Assembly: GCF_003602095.1 (NCBI RefSeq)
Contig: NZ_RAHH01000006.1
Span: 1 to 64,000 of the forward strand
DNA from: Rahnella woolbedingensis
GTDB taxonomy: Bacteria; Pseudomonadota; Gammaproteobacteria; Enterobacterales; Enterobacteriaceae
Length of the DNA stretch: 64,000 nt
Direction: 5' to 3'
Positions 1 to 10,007 of this stretch are shown here, piece after piece (position 1 is the first letter of the stretch; every line of letters starts with the position of its first letter). Under the pieces are notes generated by a model. That model had not been told where the DNA came from. It searched no databases and saw only the letters and a program-made list of their open reading frames with translations. A program made the position numbers and the translations under genes.

Positions 1-887
1 CGGGGTGAGTTCGACGTTCCCATGACCCTATCCGCGTTATTGCGCCAGCCTTCAATCTGATAGCGGGCAAAATCTTCGCCGTGCTGTTCGTCTTTATACC
101 GGCCGGGATAATCAAAAATTTCGTAGGCCGCATGCTGATAGGGCATTCGCTTCGGCTGGTCCTGAAATTGTGCCGGCCAGTTCGGGGCGGTGAAGGTGTA
201 ATCCTGCAACGTCACCTGCGAAGGGCGGATTTGCGCACTGCGGCGGAAATTGTTGATGCAGTACGTATCAGCCTCGGAGGCCGCATTGGGGTTGTAGGGT
301 ATCTGCCCCATGCTGGTCAGCGCCGTGCAGTTGTCGGCAAAGGTTAGTTTCTGATCGTTGGCTTTCAGATATTCTTCTTCAAAAAAGAAAATGCCTTCTT
401 CAGCGGTCAGGCGCCGGATAAATTCGTAGTCGCTTTCCATAAACTGCACGCAAAACTCCCGCCAGTCGTGCCTGGCGCGAAACAGGGTGTCATATTTGAC
501 GATGCCCATTTCTTTGAGCAAAGGCTTGAGAATACCTTCAATATCGAGGTTCTGAAAACTGCGGCAGTTGCGGCGCTGCGCACTGCGCCAGAGGTTGGGA
601 CGGATAGTCAGGCGGTACAGGGTCTGATGTTTGCCGGTATCACCCTGTTCGCAAAAGGTAACGATGCCGCGCACCCGTCGTTTGATTTCTTCGCCCTGCC
701 AGATGGTCAGCGTCGCCATTTCATCCAGTACTTTTTCAAAGCCGACCGCCGGGTCACTGCTGGCCAGGGTGACGTCCAGGGTAAAGAGTTCGGAGTAAGC
801 CTGTGAAAGCTGAAAATTCACGACAGCAAAGGTGTCTTTAGCCACGCTACCAGCCGCAAAGGTAAAGCGGGTTCCATTAATCGCCAT
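1..887 (-). CDS. vgrG: Type VI secretion tip protein VgrG, N-terminal part (runs off window)
   Basis: VgrG forms the trimeric spike that caps the Hcp tube of the type VI secretion system and delivers effectors. The minus strand is open from the window edge to an ATG at 887, giving about 295 residues of the N-terminal half. The phage gpD/VgrG fold is recognisable: an opening strand MAINGTRFTF, a block RPNLWRSAQRR, and the family signature RRLTAEEGIFFFEE near residue 165. The gp5-like needle and any C-terminal effector domain lie outside the window. The ATG at 887 is chosen because an ATG 13 bases upstream is in another frame and soon stops; no strong ribosome-binding site is visible. No other T6SS gene is in view, so this may be an orphan vgrG island. 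Confidence 0.93.
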   Translation of the reverse strand, partial: MAINGTRFTFAAGSVAKDTFAVVNFQLSQAYSELFTLDVTLASSDPAVGFEKVLDEMATLTIWQGEEIKRRVRGIVTFCEQGDTGKHQTLYRLTIRPNLWRSAQRRNCRSFQNLDIEGILKPLLKEMGIVKYDTLFRARHDWREFCVQFMESDYEFIRRLTAEEGIFFFEEEYLKANDQKLTFADNCTALTSMGQIPYNPNAASEADTYCINNFRRSAQIRPSQVTLQDYTFTAPNWPAQFQDQPKRMPYQHAAYEIFDYPGRYKDEQHGEDFARYQIEGWRNNADRVMGTSNSP

Positions 888-1171
888 AAAGAGTCGCCAT
901 AAAGTTATTCCGTCAACTGTTGTGGAATCATTTATCAGAAAGTGATTTCATTAGCGATGTATAGATCGCATAAATACAATAAAATCAATGTGATAAATAA
1001 TATAGGTGACGACAGTAGACCTGATGGCAGGGATAAACTGAGAGGGGAGTCACAAAGAATTCTTATTTAAGCAGGAGTGAAATATATGCATGTTTTGCAC
1101 AAAGAAAAGGGCGCTTTGCGCTAATGCTGATCGTTTAAGGATCGGTTGACCGATACAACAGTATATCCTTT
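888..1171. other. Intergenic region between vgrG and the hemB terminator
   Basis: AT-rich, with no convincing ORF on either strand. It should hold the vgrG promoter. A perfect 14-bp palindrome (ATCGGTTGACCGAT, 1141-1154) lies just outside the hemB terminator and could be an operator or part of the terminator structure. Confidence 0.5.
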
Positions 1172-1207
1172 AAAAAAACAATGCCGGTCACCTTACGTGA
1201 CCGGCAT
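1172..1207 (-). terminator. Rho-independent terminator of hemB
   Basis: An 11-bp perfect stem (ATGCCGGTCAC / GTGACCGGCAT, loop 5) is followed on the minus strand by a run of seven T. It lies about 100 bases after the hemB stop. Confidence 0.9.
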
Positions 1208-1310
1208 TAGGCGAAAGCCCGGTTTTGATCGCTGTCACTTTTCCTAAACCCAAAATCATTCGGGTTGCCGGCCGCAGCAAAAACATCTGCGGCCTGAAGG
1301 ATGAAGGGGA

Positions 1311-2285
1311 TTACAGACCGTTTTCGGCGATATCCATCGCAAAATACGTCAGGATAATATCTGCGCCCGCACGTTTAATCGCGCCCAGACTTTCACGAAC
1401 CACTGCGCGCTCATCAATAGCGCCAGCCTGCGCCGCGAACTTGATCATCGCGTATTCGCCGCTGACCTGATACGCCGCCAGTGGCAGACGGGAGGCTTCG
1501 CGGATATCGCGGATCACATCCAGATACGCGCCAGCCGGTTTCACCATCAGCGCGTCGGCACCTTCCTGCTCATCCATCAGCGACTCACGCACGGCTTCGC
1601 GGCGGTTCATCGGGTTCATCTGGTATTGCTTGCGGTTGCCTTTCAGTACGCTGCCGCCCGCTTCGCGGAAAGGACCGTACATTGAGGACGCGAACTTGGT
1701 GGAATACGCCATGATCGAAGTATCGATGAAACCGGCTTCATCCAGCGCGCTGCGGATGGCCTGTACCTGACCGTCTTGCGCGGCGGAGGGTGCAATGAAA
1801 TCTGCACCGGCAGCCGCAGCAACCACGGCCTGTTTGCCGAGATTGAGAAGCGTCGCGTCGTTATCCACACCATGGTCATGCAGTACGCCGCAGTGGCCGT
1901 GCGAGGTGTATTCGCAGAAACAGGTGTCGGACATCACAATCATTTCCGGCACAGTGTCTTTACAGATCCGCGCCATACGCGCAACCAGACCGTTTTCGTT
2001 CCAGGTGTCGCTGCCGGTGGCATCCATATGATGCGAAATACCAAAGGTCATGACCGAGCGGATACCGGCACGGGCGTAACGTTCGATTTCAAACGCCAGG
2101 CGGGATTCCGGAATGCGCATCACACCCGGCATGGCGACGATCGGTACGTATTCAGAGGTCTCTTCTTCTACGAAAATCGGCAGTACCAGATCGTTGACGC
2201 TAAATTCAGTTTCCTGAAAAAGAGTGCGCAGGGATTCGGACTGTCTCAGGCGGCGAAGGCGTGAGCTCGGGAACTGATTCGACAT
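1311..2285 (-). CDS. hemB: Delta-aminolevulinic acid dehydratase (porphobilinogen synthase)
   Basis: HemB condenses two 5-aminolevulinate molecules to porphobilinogen, the first common step of tetrapyrrole (haem, sirohaem) synthesis in the cytosol. The 324-residue product has the usual length. The metal-binding cysteines are in [15 protein letters not shown] (Cys122, 124, 132). The two active-site lysines are seen in AYSTKFASS (about Lys197) and MVKPAGAY (about Lys249). The start ATG at 2285 has an AGGAG ribosome-binding site 5-6 bases upstream. It is monocistronic with its own terminator. Confidence 0.98.
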   Translation of the reverse strand: MSNQFPSSRLRRLRQSESLRTLFQETEFSVNDLVLPIFVEEETSEYVPIVAMPGVMRIPESRLAFEIERYARAGIRSVMTFGISHHMDATGSDTWNENGLVARMARICKDTVPEMIVMSDTCFCEYTSHGHCGVLHDHGVDNDATLLNLGKQAVVAAAAGADFIAPSAAQDGQVQAIRSALDEAGFIDTSIMAYSTKFASSMYGPFREAGGSVLKGNRKQYQMNPMNRREAVRESLMDEQEGADALMVKPAGAYLDVIRDIREASRLPLAAYQVSGEYAMIKFAAQAGAIDERAVVRESLGAIKRAGADIILTYFAMDIAENGL

Positions 2286-2462
2286 GAAAACTCCTAAAAA
2301 TTAATCTGTTGCACTGAAATTTTTTTAGAAACAGGAGCGCAAACAGTTCAGACGGCAGGAGGCATGGCAGCGCCGTCAGACGATGAAGCCCGCATTTTAT
2401 AATAACTTTTAAACAAATGATGAACTTTCCGTGAGGAGATGTAACAGAGCCCGCAATTTAGG

Positions 2463-2492
2463 TCAGGCGCCCCCGGATTTGGGACCGCCTGA
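2463..2492 (-). terminator. Hairpin after the exporter gene, possible weak terminator
   Basis: TCAGGCG (2463-2469) pairs with CGCCTGA (2486-2492), with extra C/G pairing inside. On the minus strand it follows the ABC exporter stop by about 10 bases, but the downstream sequence is only moderately T-rich. Confidence 0.4.
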
Positions 2493-2501
2493 AGGGAGGA
2501 T

Positions 2502-4601
2502 TTAACCGAGTTTTATCTCGCGATCGGCCGATGCAATCGTTGACGGCCTGTGCGCAATAAATATCCGCGTGATATCCAGTTCGGCGATGGCCTGATTGAT
2601 GCGGGATTCGTTGTCCAGATCCAGATGGCTGGTGGCTTCATCGAGGAATAAAATCGCCGGACGACGGTATAACGCGCGGGCAATCAGCAACCGCTGTTTC
2701 TGCCCGCCGGACAAACTGCCGCCCAGTTCGCTTATCAGCGTTTCATAGCCCATCGGCATGCGTTCGATATCCTCATGAATATTACAGCGGCGGGCACAGT
2801 CGATAATCCTTGCTTCATCTTTCTGCTCATCGAAGCTGGCAATGTTCTCGGCGATGGATCCTGCAAACAACGTGTCATCCTGCAACACACAGGCAATACA
2901 GCTGCGGTAATTGTTCAGTCCGGCGGTGGTGATGTCCATGCCATTAATCAGAATACGGCCCTCGGTGGGCGTCAGCAAACCAGTCATTATTTTCATCAGC
3001 GTGGTTTTACCCTGCCCCGACGGCCCGGTGATCGCCACACTTTCACCCGCCGCCACCGACAGGTTCAGCCCGTTGATCAGCGGCGCAGAAAGGCTGTCAT
3101 ACTGGAAAACCAGATCGCGCACATCCAGCGAGGCTGCTTCGCCCGCACGCAGCAGTTCGCGTTCCGGCAACGCTTTTTCGGTGTCAGTCAGCGCGATATC
3201 GGCGATACGGTCGCGGTGCAGGGATAGCATCCGCAGCTGTAACACCATATTCAGCAGATTGGCCGCACGTTCAGAGAACTGCCCGCGATAGGTGTTAAAT
3301 GCCACGAACATCCCGAGCGTCATATTCCCGTCGATGACCTGTGTCGCACCCAGCCACAGCAGCGCCACCTGATCGAGCGTGGCAATCAGCGTATTGCCGC
3401 CGGTAAACATCATTTCAAATTTGGTTTTACGCACCGTAGCATTGGCGTTATCAATGTTCAGATTCAGCCAGAAATTGGCGCGGGCTTTCGATAAACCGAG
3501 CGCTTTCAGGGTGCTGATGCCGTACAACGTTTCCATAAAGTGCGAACCGGCACGCGCCCCTTTGACGATTTGTTCTTCCGAAACCTGACGGTACGCGTTA
3601 TAGGTCGTCAGGCGGAATACCACATAAATCGCCGTAAAACCGAGGATCACCCAAATCAGCCAGCCGCCGTACAGCACCATCATCACGATCAGTCCGACCG
3701 ACATAATGCCGTCGATAATACTGTTGACCACGTTGGTGGTCAGCGTGGTACGCAGCGTGTCGAGCGAGGTAAAGCGCGACTGAATATCACCGAGTTTGCG
3801 TTTCTCAAAGTAATCGAGAGGCAGTTTCATCAGATGATCAAACAGCCGCGCTTTCCACTGCACGTCAATCAGCGTACTCATCACCAGTGACGTCCAGGCG
3901 CGCAGCATACTGACGCCGGTGCGGAATATGATGAAGAACAGCAGACCGAGACATATCAGCGTCAGCAAATCCGGGTCTTTGGCCGGGATCACGTGGTCCA
4001 TCACCAGCTGCATGCCCACCGGCAGCAGCAGGTTGACCGATTCGATCATCAGCGACAGGCAGAAGATTTTGGTCAGCGCCGGAATAAGCCCGCTGACGTT
4101 ACCCATCATTTTGCGCAGATCCAGCCGCACGCGCGGTTTTTCAGAGGTGAAACCGTTGTCCGGCCACAGCTCAAGCGCCACGCCGGTGAAATGTTCGGAA
4201 ACCTCGCGCATCCCCAGCGAACGACGCCCAAATGCCGGATCGTGAATAATCACTTTGCCCTGTTTAACACCGACCAGCACCACGAAATGATTGAGATCCC
4301 AGTGCAAAATACACGGCGTTTTCAGCGCATTCAGTTCGTCGATATCCAGCTTCAGGGCGCGGGATTTCATCTCATTGGCCGTGGCGATGTCCATCAGCGT
4401 GCGCAGCGTCGCCCCGCGCGAGGAAATGCCGTAATGCTGGCGCAGACTCTGCAAATCGACGTGTTTGCCGTGATAGCCAAAAACCATCGCCAGACTGGCC
4501 AGCCCGCACTCGGCGGCTTCGGTTTGAATAATCTGCGGCACCCGGTGGCGCCAGCTGAAGTGCAGGCGGTCAGCCAGCTCCCGTACGTTATCGAGATTCA
4601 T
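2502..4601 (-). CDS. C39-peptidase ABC exporter (CvaB-type bacteriocin processing and secretion)
   Basis: Predicted inner-membrane ABC exporter that removes a double-glycine leader and secretes the mature peptide. Domain order over 699 residues: a C39 cysteine peptidase at about 20-150 with a full catalytic set (Cys32 in TEAAECGLAS, His105 in LNHFVVL, Asp121 in IIHDPAFG); a transmembrane domain at about 160-470; and an ATPase domain with Walker A GPSGQGKTT near 526, signature LSGGQ near 629 and Walker B ILFLDE near 650. The intact catalytic Cys separates it from the inactive HlyB-type peptidase-like domains. It overlaps the upstream adaptor gene by 14 bases, so the two are translationally linked. 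Likely substrate: the divergent small peptide gene at 6300. Confidence 0.93.
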   Translation of the reverse strand: MNLDNVRELADRLHFSWRHRVPQIIQTEAAECGLASLAMVFGYHGKHVDLQSLRQHYGISSRGATLRTLMDIATANEMKSRALKLDIDELNALKTPCILHWDLNHFVVLVGVKQGKVIIHDPAFGRRSLGMREVSEHFTGVALELWPDNGFTSEKPRVRLDLRKMMGNVSGLIPALTKIFCLSLMIESVNLLLPVGMQLVMDHVIPAKDPDLLTLICLGLLFFIIFRTGVSMLRAWTSLVMSTLIDVQWKARLFDHLMKLPLDYFEKRKLGDIQSRFTSLDTLRTTLTTNVVNSIIDGIMSVGLIVMMVLYGGWLIWVILGFTAIYVVFRLTTYNAYRQVSEEQIVKGARAGSHFMETLYGISTLKALGLSKARANFWLNLNIDNANATVRKTKFEMMFTGGNTLIATLDQVALLWLGATQVIDGNMTLGMFVAFNTYRGQFSERAANLLNMVLQLRMLSLHRDRIADIALTDTEKALPERELLRAGEAASLDVRDLVFQYDSLSAPLINGLNLSVAAGESVAITGPSGQGKTTLMKIMTGLLTPTEGRILINGMDITTAGLNNYRSCIACVLQDDTLFAGSIAENIASFDEQKDEARIIDCARRCNIHEDIERMPMGYETLISELGGSLSGGQKQRLLIARALYRRPAILFLDEATSHLDLDNESRINQAIAELDITRIFIAHRPSTIASADREIKLG

Positions 4602-5874
4602 TGATTGGCCCCACCACGCTTTTCTTCATGCTGTAATACGGAGACAACATCCACTGATACAGCGGCCTTTTCTCCAGGAATAATGTTGATTCGGCTTTCA
4701 TGCCGCTGGATAAATTCAGCGTCTCGCCGTGCCAGTCCATCGCTTTTTTGTCCAGTGAAACAATCACTTTGTAATAGGGCCCGCTGACCATGCCGTTGGC
4801 CGTGCGCGGCGCGCTGGCGTAAGAATTGAGTTCCTGTTCCGAAACGGGTGCCGAGGAAATCGATTCCACCTTGCCGGGGAACTGGCCATATTTTTCAAAC
4901 GGATAGGCTTCGTAGCGGATATTAATGTGCTCGCCCGCTTTCACGTAAGGCACGCTTTCATTGGGCAGCCAGGCAACGAGAAAGAACGGAGAATTACTGG
5001 CGGGCACCAGCTGCGCCAGGCTGTCACCGGCGTTGACCATCTGGCCGGGCGTGACGCTCAGCGAGGAGATTTTGCCCGATGTCGGGGCGGTGATGAGCAG
5101 GGAACCTTTGGCATCGGCTTGCGCCAGTTGTCGCTCCAGATCGTTACGCTGGTAGCCGTACTGTGAAATCTGATTATCAAACTCGGCGGCGCGCGTGACC
5201 AGTTCGCTGCGCAGATTGGTGATTTGCAACGCTTCCTGAATCGCCTGGGTGTTCAGACTCTGAAACGAGGTTTGCTGCTGGTAAAAAAGGTAACGCTGGT
5301 TGTTCAACTGATCGGTATTGATGAGCCCTTTCTTCTGATATGCGCCATAGTTCTGCATGCTTTTTTTCATGGCATCCAGCCCTTCCTGCGCGGAATCCAC
5401 CATGCTTTGCGAAACCTGATGGGCTTTCTCATATTGCTCTAACTGTTGTTGCAGGTTTTGCAGCGTTTCCTGCTTGTTGTGCTCAAGCTGAGCGACAATC
5501 GAATCAATTTGCTCACGCTGTTTTTTAATCGCGGCGAGCGTGGTGGTGCTGACATTGCCCGCCTGTGTCACGCGACTGACGTCAATTTCATACAGCGGCT
5601 GACCTTTTTTAACCCGCTTGCCGGTATCAACATACAGTTTAGTGATCACGCCCTGTTCCGGGCTGAACAAATTAATACTGTGCGGTTGGGTGATAATTTC
5701 ACCGCTGACATTAATCCGCCGGGTGTAATTAGTGAAAATTAGGAATATCAGTAAGCAAATAATAAAAACAGCGGTCAGTGACGTCACAATCCATACAGGC
5801 CAGCCGGCAAGTAATAACGCCTTACCCGTCCAGTGGTTTTGCTGATGTTCATTGACCTCTTTACGAAAGAGCAT
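4588..5874 (-). CDS. HlyD/CvaA-type membrane fusion protein of the peptide exporter
   Basis: Periplasmic adaptor expected to link the C39 ABC exporter to an outer-membrane channel such as TolC (no channel gene is present here). 428 residues: a short cytosolic N-terminus, one membrane segment at about 25-48, a lipoyl-type half motif around GVITKLYVDTGKRVKKGQ, a long coiled-coil hairpin (about 110-260, Gln/Glu/Leu rich), then the second lipoyl half ITAPTSGKISSLSVTPGQ and a beta-barrel region. It heads a two-gene operon with the exporter. CvaA and related proteins have the same plan. Confidence 0.92.
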   Translation of the reverse strand: MLFRKEVNEHQQNHWTGKALLLAGWPVWIVTSLTAVFIICLLIFLIFTNYTRRINVSGEIITQPHSINLFSPEQGVITKLYVDTGKRVKKGQPLYEIDVSRVTQAGNVSTTTLAAIKKQREQIDSIVAQLEHNKQETLQNLQQQLEQYEKAHQVSQSMVDSAQEGLDAMKKSMQNYGAYQKKGLINTDQLNNQRYLFYQQQTSFQSLNTQAIQEALQITNLRSELVTRAAEFDNQISQYGYQRNDLERQLAQADAKGSLLITAPTSGKISSLSVTPGQMVNAGDSLAQLVPASNSPFFLVAWLPNESVPYVKAGEHINIRYEAYPFEKYGQFPGKVESISSAPVSEQELNSYASAPRTANGMVSGPYYKVIVSLDKKAMDWHGETLNLSSGMKAESTLFLEKRPLYQWMLSPYYSMKKSVVGPINESR

Positions 5875-6299
5875 ATTTTTTGTTCCGGAAAAACAGGCTG
5901 TAAAAACACAATCTTTAAAAGATAGCAGCCCGAAAACCTCCTGCCACCGCGATTACTCTGAAACATCGCTGGCCGGTATTTCCGACGGGAGACAGTCACG
6001 CCGTAATATTAATTTACTTTTTGTCTTAGAAATAATTCCCCTCAGCCTTAACCGATTATTTTTTATACGTGAAATTAATAAATCAGATTCTTTTAACTTT
6101 TTATTCAATTTTAAAACAATGAGTTAAGCATAAAATTCAACTTAGGAGATTATTCCTAGTCAAATTCCTTCGTCAGTGTTCTAGGCTTAATCCCCGTGAA
6201 GACATTGCGTAGAAATTATCTCCATAGCATTACTCAATGTTTTCATCGCCCCCGGTTTTTAAGGGGACTTGCTTTAACAGATTAAAAGGAAGGCCTAAG
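5875..6299. other. AT-rich divergent promoter region of the exporter/microcin-like locus
   Basis: 425 bases between the divergent adaptor and peptide genes, markedly AT-rich compared with the flanks. It should carry promoters for both directions. No clear Fur box or other named operator was recognised. An immunity gene, usual for class II microcins, is not evident here. Confidence 0.5.
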
Positions 6300-6491
6300 A
6301 TGAAACAATTAACAGAACATGATATTGAAATGGTTAATGGTGCGGGTTGGTCGGAAGATGTGAATAAAGTTGCCGATCGCCTATCAAACTTTGGTCAGGA
6401 CGCGGTAAGTGACACCGGTAATGCGGTGAACAAGGCGTATTCACAAATTTCCGATGGTCTTGCTAAAGCACAGAACTATCTGACAACCTAG
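6300..6491 (+). CDS. Small double-glycine-type leader peptide, putative class II microcin precursor
   Basis: 63-residue product. Residues 1-15 (MKQLTEHDIEMVNGA) match a C39-type leader: hydrophobic positions at Leu4, Ile9 and Val12, and a Gly-Ala end. Gly-Ala, as well as Gly-Gly, is used in enterobacterial class II microcin leaders such as that of MccH47. Cleavage would leave a 48-residue peptide with Gly-Trp at its N-terminus, Ser/Asn/Asp/Ala rich and without Cys. The start at 6300 is preferred over an upstream in-frame ATG because AAGGAAGG lies just before it and the leader motif begins there. It is divergent to the C39 exporter/HlyD pair and has its own terminator. Antibacterial activity is inference; a signalling peptide is possible. 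Confidence 0.75.
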   Translation: MKQLTEHDIEMVNGAGWSEDVNKVADRLSNFGQDAVSDTGNAVNKAYSQISDGLAKAQNYLTT

Positions 6492-6524
6492 TTTTCAGTC
6501 TTTAAAGGTTAATCAGCGTAATAC

Positions 6525-6556
6525 AAGCCCCCATTTATTTGGGGGCTTTTATTATT
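6525..6556 (+). terminator. Terminator of the microcin-like peptide gene
   Basis: AAGCCCCC (6525-6532) pairs with GGGGGCTT (6541-6548) and is followed by a T-rich tract. Confidence 0.9.
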
Positions 6557-6595
6557 GGCGGTATGAAACATTGGCGGTATGAAACGGGTGAAATA

Positions 6596-7663
6596 TCACA
6601 CGCCTGATTTAGTTTTATCGCTTTTCACCATGCTGTTTTTCAGCTTACCGATCAGCTCGCGGCGAAAATCACCCAGCTTCGGTTTATCGCCATCCAGCCA
6701 CGGCAACGGCCGACAAAGTTCCATGGTTTTGATGCCCAGACGCGCAGTCAGTAAACCGGCGCCGATGCCTTGTGCCGCACGGGCAGAAAGACGGGCCGCC
6801 AGATCCTGCGACATCCAGTCCATCCCCACTTCGCGCACCAATTCAGACGCACCGGCAAACGCCATGTTCAGCAGAACCAGACGGAATAACCGGATGCGGC
6901 TGTAATAGCCCAGTTCAATGCCGTACAGCATGGCGATACGGTTAACCAGACGCAGGTTACGCCAGGCGATAAATGCCATATCCACCAGCGCCAGCGGGCT
7001 GACGGCAATCATCAGCGCGGATTCCGCCGCCGAATGGCTGATTTCACGACGCGCCTGGGCATCCAGCACCGGCTGAACTAACCGGGCATACAGCTCGACC
7101 ACTTCGCGGTCATTCTGTGTTTCATGCAGTGACGCCTGCCAGCGCTGCAAAGCCGGATGACTGTTATCCAGCCCGGCCTGCGCGGCGAGTTTTTCGCAAA
7201 ACGCCCGCCCCTGTCCTAAACCGTGACTGTGCATTAATTCACGCGCCTCATCACGTTCATCGGCGCGCTGACGCAGGCGGTACAAGCGTCGCCATTCGGT
7301 GGCAACCGAACCGACACCGGCAAGGATAATCAGTCCGCCCGCCGTGCATGCGCCGAGTGCTACCCAGTCCTGCTGGATCCACGCTTCGTGTACCCATTGC
7401 ACGCCCTGCGCCACCACGCTGATGCCCAGCACCGCGACGCCAAGGCGCACAATTTTGCCCCACAGGCTGCGGCGGGGCTTCAGCGCGCGGCTGAGCACGG
7501 CTTCGGCTTCACCCTCTTCCTGCTGCTCGTCGGTTTCGGCGGTGACCGGAATAAAGCGTTCTGAAATCTGTTCGTCAAACGCCAGCGCAGGTTTGATCAC
7601 CGGTTCCACCGGCGCTTTTAATTCCGTTTCAAAATCGATACGCGGTTTTATCGGTTCGCTCAT
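6596..7663 (-). CDS. ycjF: YcjF, inner-membrane protein of the TIGR01620/DUF697 family
   Basis: 355-residue membrane protein, the usual YcjF length. Two hydrophobic segments at about 70-90 and 100-118 follow an acidic, Glu-rich N-terminal cytosolic stretch; a DUF697-like C-terminal half has further hydrophobic helices around 215-275. It overlaps ycjX by four bases (ATGA), and both lie at the end of the psp gene string. In Enterobacterales ycjXF are co-induced with the phage-shock genes; the molecular function is not established. Confidence 0.93.
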   Translation of the reverse strand: MSEPIKPRIDFETELKAPVEPVIKPALAFDEQISERFIPVTAETDEQQEEGEAEAVLSRALKPRRSLWGKIVRLGVAVLGISVVAQGVQWVHEAWIQQDWVALGACTAGGLIILAGVGSVATEWRRLYRLRQRADERDEARELMHSHGLGQGRAFCEKLAAQAGLDNSHPALQRWQASLHETQNDREVVELYARLVQPVLDAQARREISHSAAESALMIAVSPLALVDMAFIAWRNLRLVNRIAMLYGIELGYYSRIRLFRLVLLNMAFAGASELVREVGMDWMSQDLAARLSARAAQGIGAGLLTARLGIKTMELCRPLPWLDGDKPKLGDFRRELIGKLKNSMVKSDKTKSGV

Positions 7664-9057
7664 CGCATTTTATCTCCCAGTAAAAACTCCATCACCGCAT
7701 CCAGACGGATGTGCGGCAACGGCGTGTCCACGCTCATTTCACGTGGACGAAACTCGTCAAAATGGAAACCCTGTTTTTGCCAGAATGCATGTCCCGGCAG
7801 GCGCGCCGGCACTTCGCCAGGGAACACCGTCAGCGGCGCGCCATCCTGTAAACGATGGCCTTTGAGCGCAGGCAGACTTTGCCCCTGATATTCGACCATA
7901 CCGGTTTCAGTCGCCTGAACAGAAGCCAGTCCGGCACAATCCATACTGATGCCTTCGAAAGCGGCGTTCTGCCAGGCTTCCTGTACCAGCTGCTGGAGCA
8001 GTGACACCAGATTGGCATGCTGATCGCCGGTAATATGGTCAGCCTTAGTCGCCGCAAACATCAGTTTATCGATGCACGGATTGAACAGGCGACGCAACAG
8101 CGTGCGCTTACCGTAATGGAAACTTTGCATCAGTTGAGTCAGCGCGAGGCGCATATCGTTGAATGCCTGCGGCCCGCTGTTGAGCGGTTGCAGGCAATCG
8201 ACCAGCACAATCTGGCGGTCAAATTTCACAAAGTGATCTTTATAAAAACCTTTCACGATGTGCTGACAGTAATAGTCGAAACGCGCGCGCAGTATACCCA
8301 GATTGCTGTTTTTATCCGCCTGCGCCAGCTGCGCATCGGAATAGCGGCTCAGCTCCGGCCACGGGAAAAATTGCAGTGCGGGCGCACCGGCCATGTCACC
8401 CGGCAGAACAAAACGTCCCGGCTGGATAAAGTGCAGCCCTTCGGTTTTGCAGCGCACCAGATAATCGGTGTACGCCTGCGCAATCGCGCCCAGCAGATTT
8501 TCATCCGCCGGTGCCAGCGGATCGCATTGTTCGCACAGCGTCAGCCACGGCTTCGCCCATTCAGCGCGATCGCCCTGTAACAGCCCCGCCATCTGGCGGG
8601 ACCAGTCGAGATAATTTTGCTCCAGCATCGGCAAATCCAGCAGCCATTCGCCGGGATAATCGACGATCTCCAGATATAACGTGGAGGTGTCTTTAAAGTG
8701 ACGCAGCAGGGAATCATTGGAACGGTAGCGCAGCGCCAGGCGGATTTCGCTGACGCCACGGGTCGGCGTTGGCCACGCAGGCGGCGTGCCGTAAAGTGCC
8801 GCCAGACCTTCATCATAGGCAAAACGCGACACACCCAGATCACGCTGAGGGACGCGTTTCACGCCCAGCAACCGCTCTTCGCGCGCAGCCGAAAACAGCG
8901 GTAAACGTGCGCCGCTGTGCATATGTAAAAGCTGGTTAACGAAGGCGGTGATAAATGCGGTCTTTCCGCTGCGGCTTAAACCGGTGACGGCCAGCCGCAG
9001 ATGCCTGTCCATGCCGCGATTGATCAGTGAACTAAAGTCGTTTTGTAGTCTTTTCAT
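7660..9057 (-). CDS. ycjX: YcjX, P-loop nucleotide-binding protein of the psp regulon
   Basis: 465-residue protein with a P-loop [10 protein letters not shown] near residue 30 and a DYPGEW element near 120 that resembles a GTPase G3 motif. The ATG at 9057 is used because GGGAG lies seven bases upstream and the product then begins MKRLQNDF as in homologues. It overlaps the end of pspD by 26 bases. Belongs to the YcjX/stress-induced GTPase-like family. Its role in the envelope-stress response is inferred from its operon. Confidence 0.95.
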   Translation of the reverse strand: MKRLQNDFSSLINRGMDRHLRLAVTGLSRSGKTAFITAFVNQLLHMHSGARLPLFSAAREERLLGVKRVPQRDLGVSRFAYDEGLAALYGTPPAWPTPTRGVSEIRLALRYRSNDSLLRHFKDTSTLYLEIVDYPGEWLLDLPMLEQNYLDWSRQMAGLLQGDRAEWAKPWLTLCEQCDPLAPADENLLGAIAQAYTDYLVRCKTEGLHFIQPGRFVLPGDMAGAPALQFFPWPELSRYSDAQLAQADKNSNLGILRARFDYYCQHIVKGFYKDHFVKFDRQIVLVDCLQPLNSGPQAFNDMRLALTQLMQSFHYGKRTLLRRLFNPCIDKLMFAATKADHITGDQHANLVSLLQQLVQEAWQNAAFEGISMDCAGLASVQATETGMVEYQGQSLPALKGHRLQDGAPLTVFPGEVPARLPGHAFWQKQGFHFDEFRPREMSVDTPLPHIRLDAVMEFLLGDKMR

Positions 9058-9283
9058 TGCTCTCCCTGGCGTAGCGCCCAAACAGCGCAGTAAGAATACG
9101 TTTGAATAACGGTTCTAATAATAGTGCTAAAACATACCGAAGTGGCCCTTTTCCCACCACACCCAGCACGCGTGCTGCCAGCCCGGCAGGACCGAAAGTG
9201 AGCGCCAGCGTAAAAGCGAGGCTCAGTATTTTCGAAAACATGCTGCGCTTACCCGGCAGCGAGGAATTCAGGTAACGGGTCAT
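9032..9283 (-). CDS. pspD: Phage shock protein D
   Basis: 83-residue small membrane-associated protein with a hydrophobic core (about 15-45) and a basic C-terminus ending in Lys-Arg rich sequence. Recognised from size, composition and position between pspC and ycjX. PspD belongs to the envelope-stress system that protects the proton-motive force; its exact role is unclear in any species. Confidence 0.85.
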   Translation of the reverse strand: MTRYLNSSLPGKRSMFSKILSLAFTLALTFGPAGLAARVLGVVGKGPLRYVLALLLEPLFKRILTALFGRYARESNEKTTKRL

Positions 9284-9367
9284 AAAGATTCCTTAAGCGG
9301 GAGGTGAGAAGGAAAATAGCAGCCGGAGCAACGTCCGGCAGCCAGAGGCAAAGCGGTGAGTAAAGAG

Positions 9368-9727
9368 TTAAAGCTGACGGAAACGGCTGCGTACGCCGAA
9401 AGTTTCGGAAGTGACGTAACGCTCGACCTGACGTAAACGCTGCTCGCTGGCTTTCAGTTCGCGGTCAGCTTCTTCCAGCAAATTACGCGGCGACGGTGCA
9501 TTTTCATCTTCATATTCGCTGGCCAGTACCGGATCCAGCACGTAGCTGAGAATGATGTACGCCACCAAGGTGAACATAAACAAGCCGAAGAAAACTGACA
9601 GCACAGCCATGATACGCAGCAGTTTTACCGGTACGCCCAGATAATGCGCCAGCCCGGCCAGCACACCTTTCACCACGCCCTCTTCCGGCACGCGGTAGAG
9701 TTTTTTCTCAGACAGACGGGTCGCCAT
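9368..9727 (-). CDS. pspC: Phage shock protein C, membrane sensor/regulator
   Basis: 119 residues with a PspC domain: an N-terminal amphipathic part (KKLYRVPEEGVVKGVLAGLA), a strong transmembrane helix at about 40-66, and a charged C-terminal half with leucine-zipper-like spacing. With PspB it senses inner-membrane stress and draws PspA away from PspF. The start overlaps the pspB stop (TAATG), indicating coupled translation. Confidence 0.96.
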   Translation of the reverse strand: MATRLSEKKLYRVPEEGVVKGVLAGLAHYLGVPVKLLRIMAVLSVFFGLFMFTLVAYIILSYVLDPVLASEYEDENAPSPRNLLEEADRELKASEQRLRQVERYVTSETFGVRSRFRQL

Positions 9728-9954
9728 TATGATTGCCTCCAGCCCGGATGTTCGGCATCAAGAATTTCTTCCAGCGCCTGAATACGTTCGCGCATACGCT
9801 GCGCCTCATGAGTCAGGCTGGTGAGATTTTGCATCTCATGCTGACTGAGCTGACTGCCATTTTGCTGGCGATTGCTGTAGTGAAGCCATAACCAGACAGG
9901 CGCCACGAATAAAACGAAAATAGTCAGCGGAATAGCTAAAAACAGGAAGCTCAT
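9727..9954 (-). CDS. pspB: Phage shock protein B
   Basis: 75 residues: one N-terminal membrane helix (about 3-25), then a charged cytosolic coiled-coil tail ending EHPGWRQS, a typical PspB end. Partner of PspC in sensing membrane stress. AAGGAG precedes the start. Confidence 0.96.
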   Translation of the reverse strand: MSFLFLAIPLTIFVLFVAPVWLWLHYSNRQQNGSQLSQHEMQNLTSLTHEAQRMRERIQALEEILDAEHPGWRQS

Positions 9955-10007
9955 TGCATCTCCTTATGAGTCTTTTTTATTACCGGTTACGGCGTTTATC
10001 CTGCAAC

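Noticed and set aside
81-806. Plus-strand ORFs opposite the beginning of the window
   Set aside because: The minus strand codes for a clear VgrG; these ORFs have no ribosome-binding site or family-like sequence.
5852-6127. Plus-strand 91-codon ORF at the exporter/peptide divergent region, considered as an immunity gene
   Set aside because: It begins inside the adaptor coding sequence and lacks a ribosome-binding site; the one hydrophobic stretch is weak.
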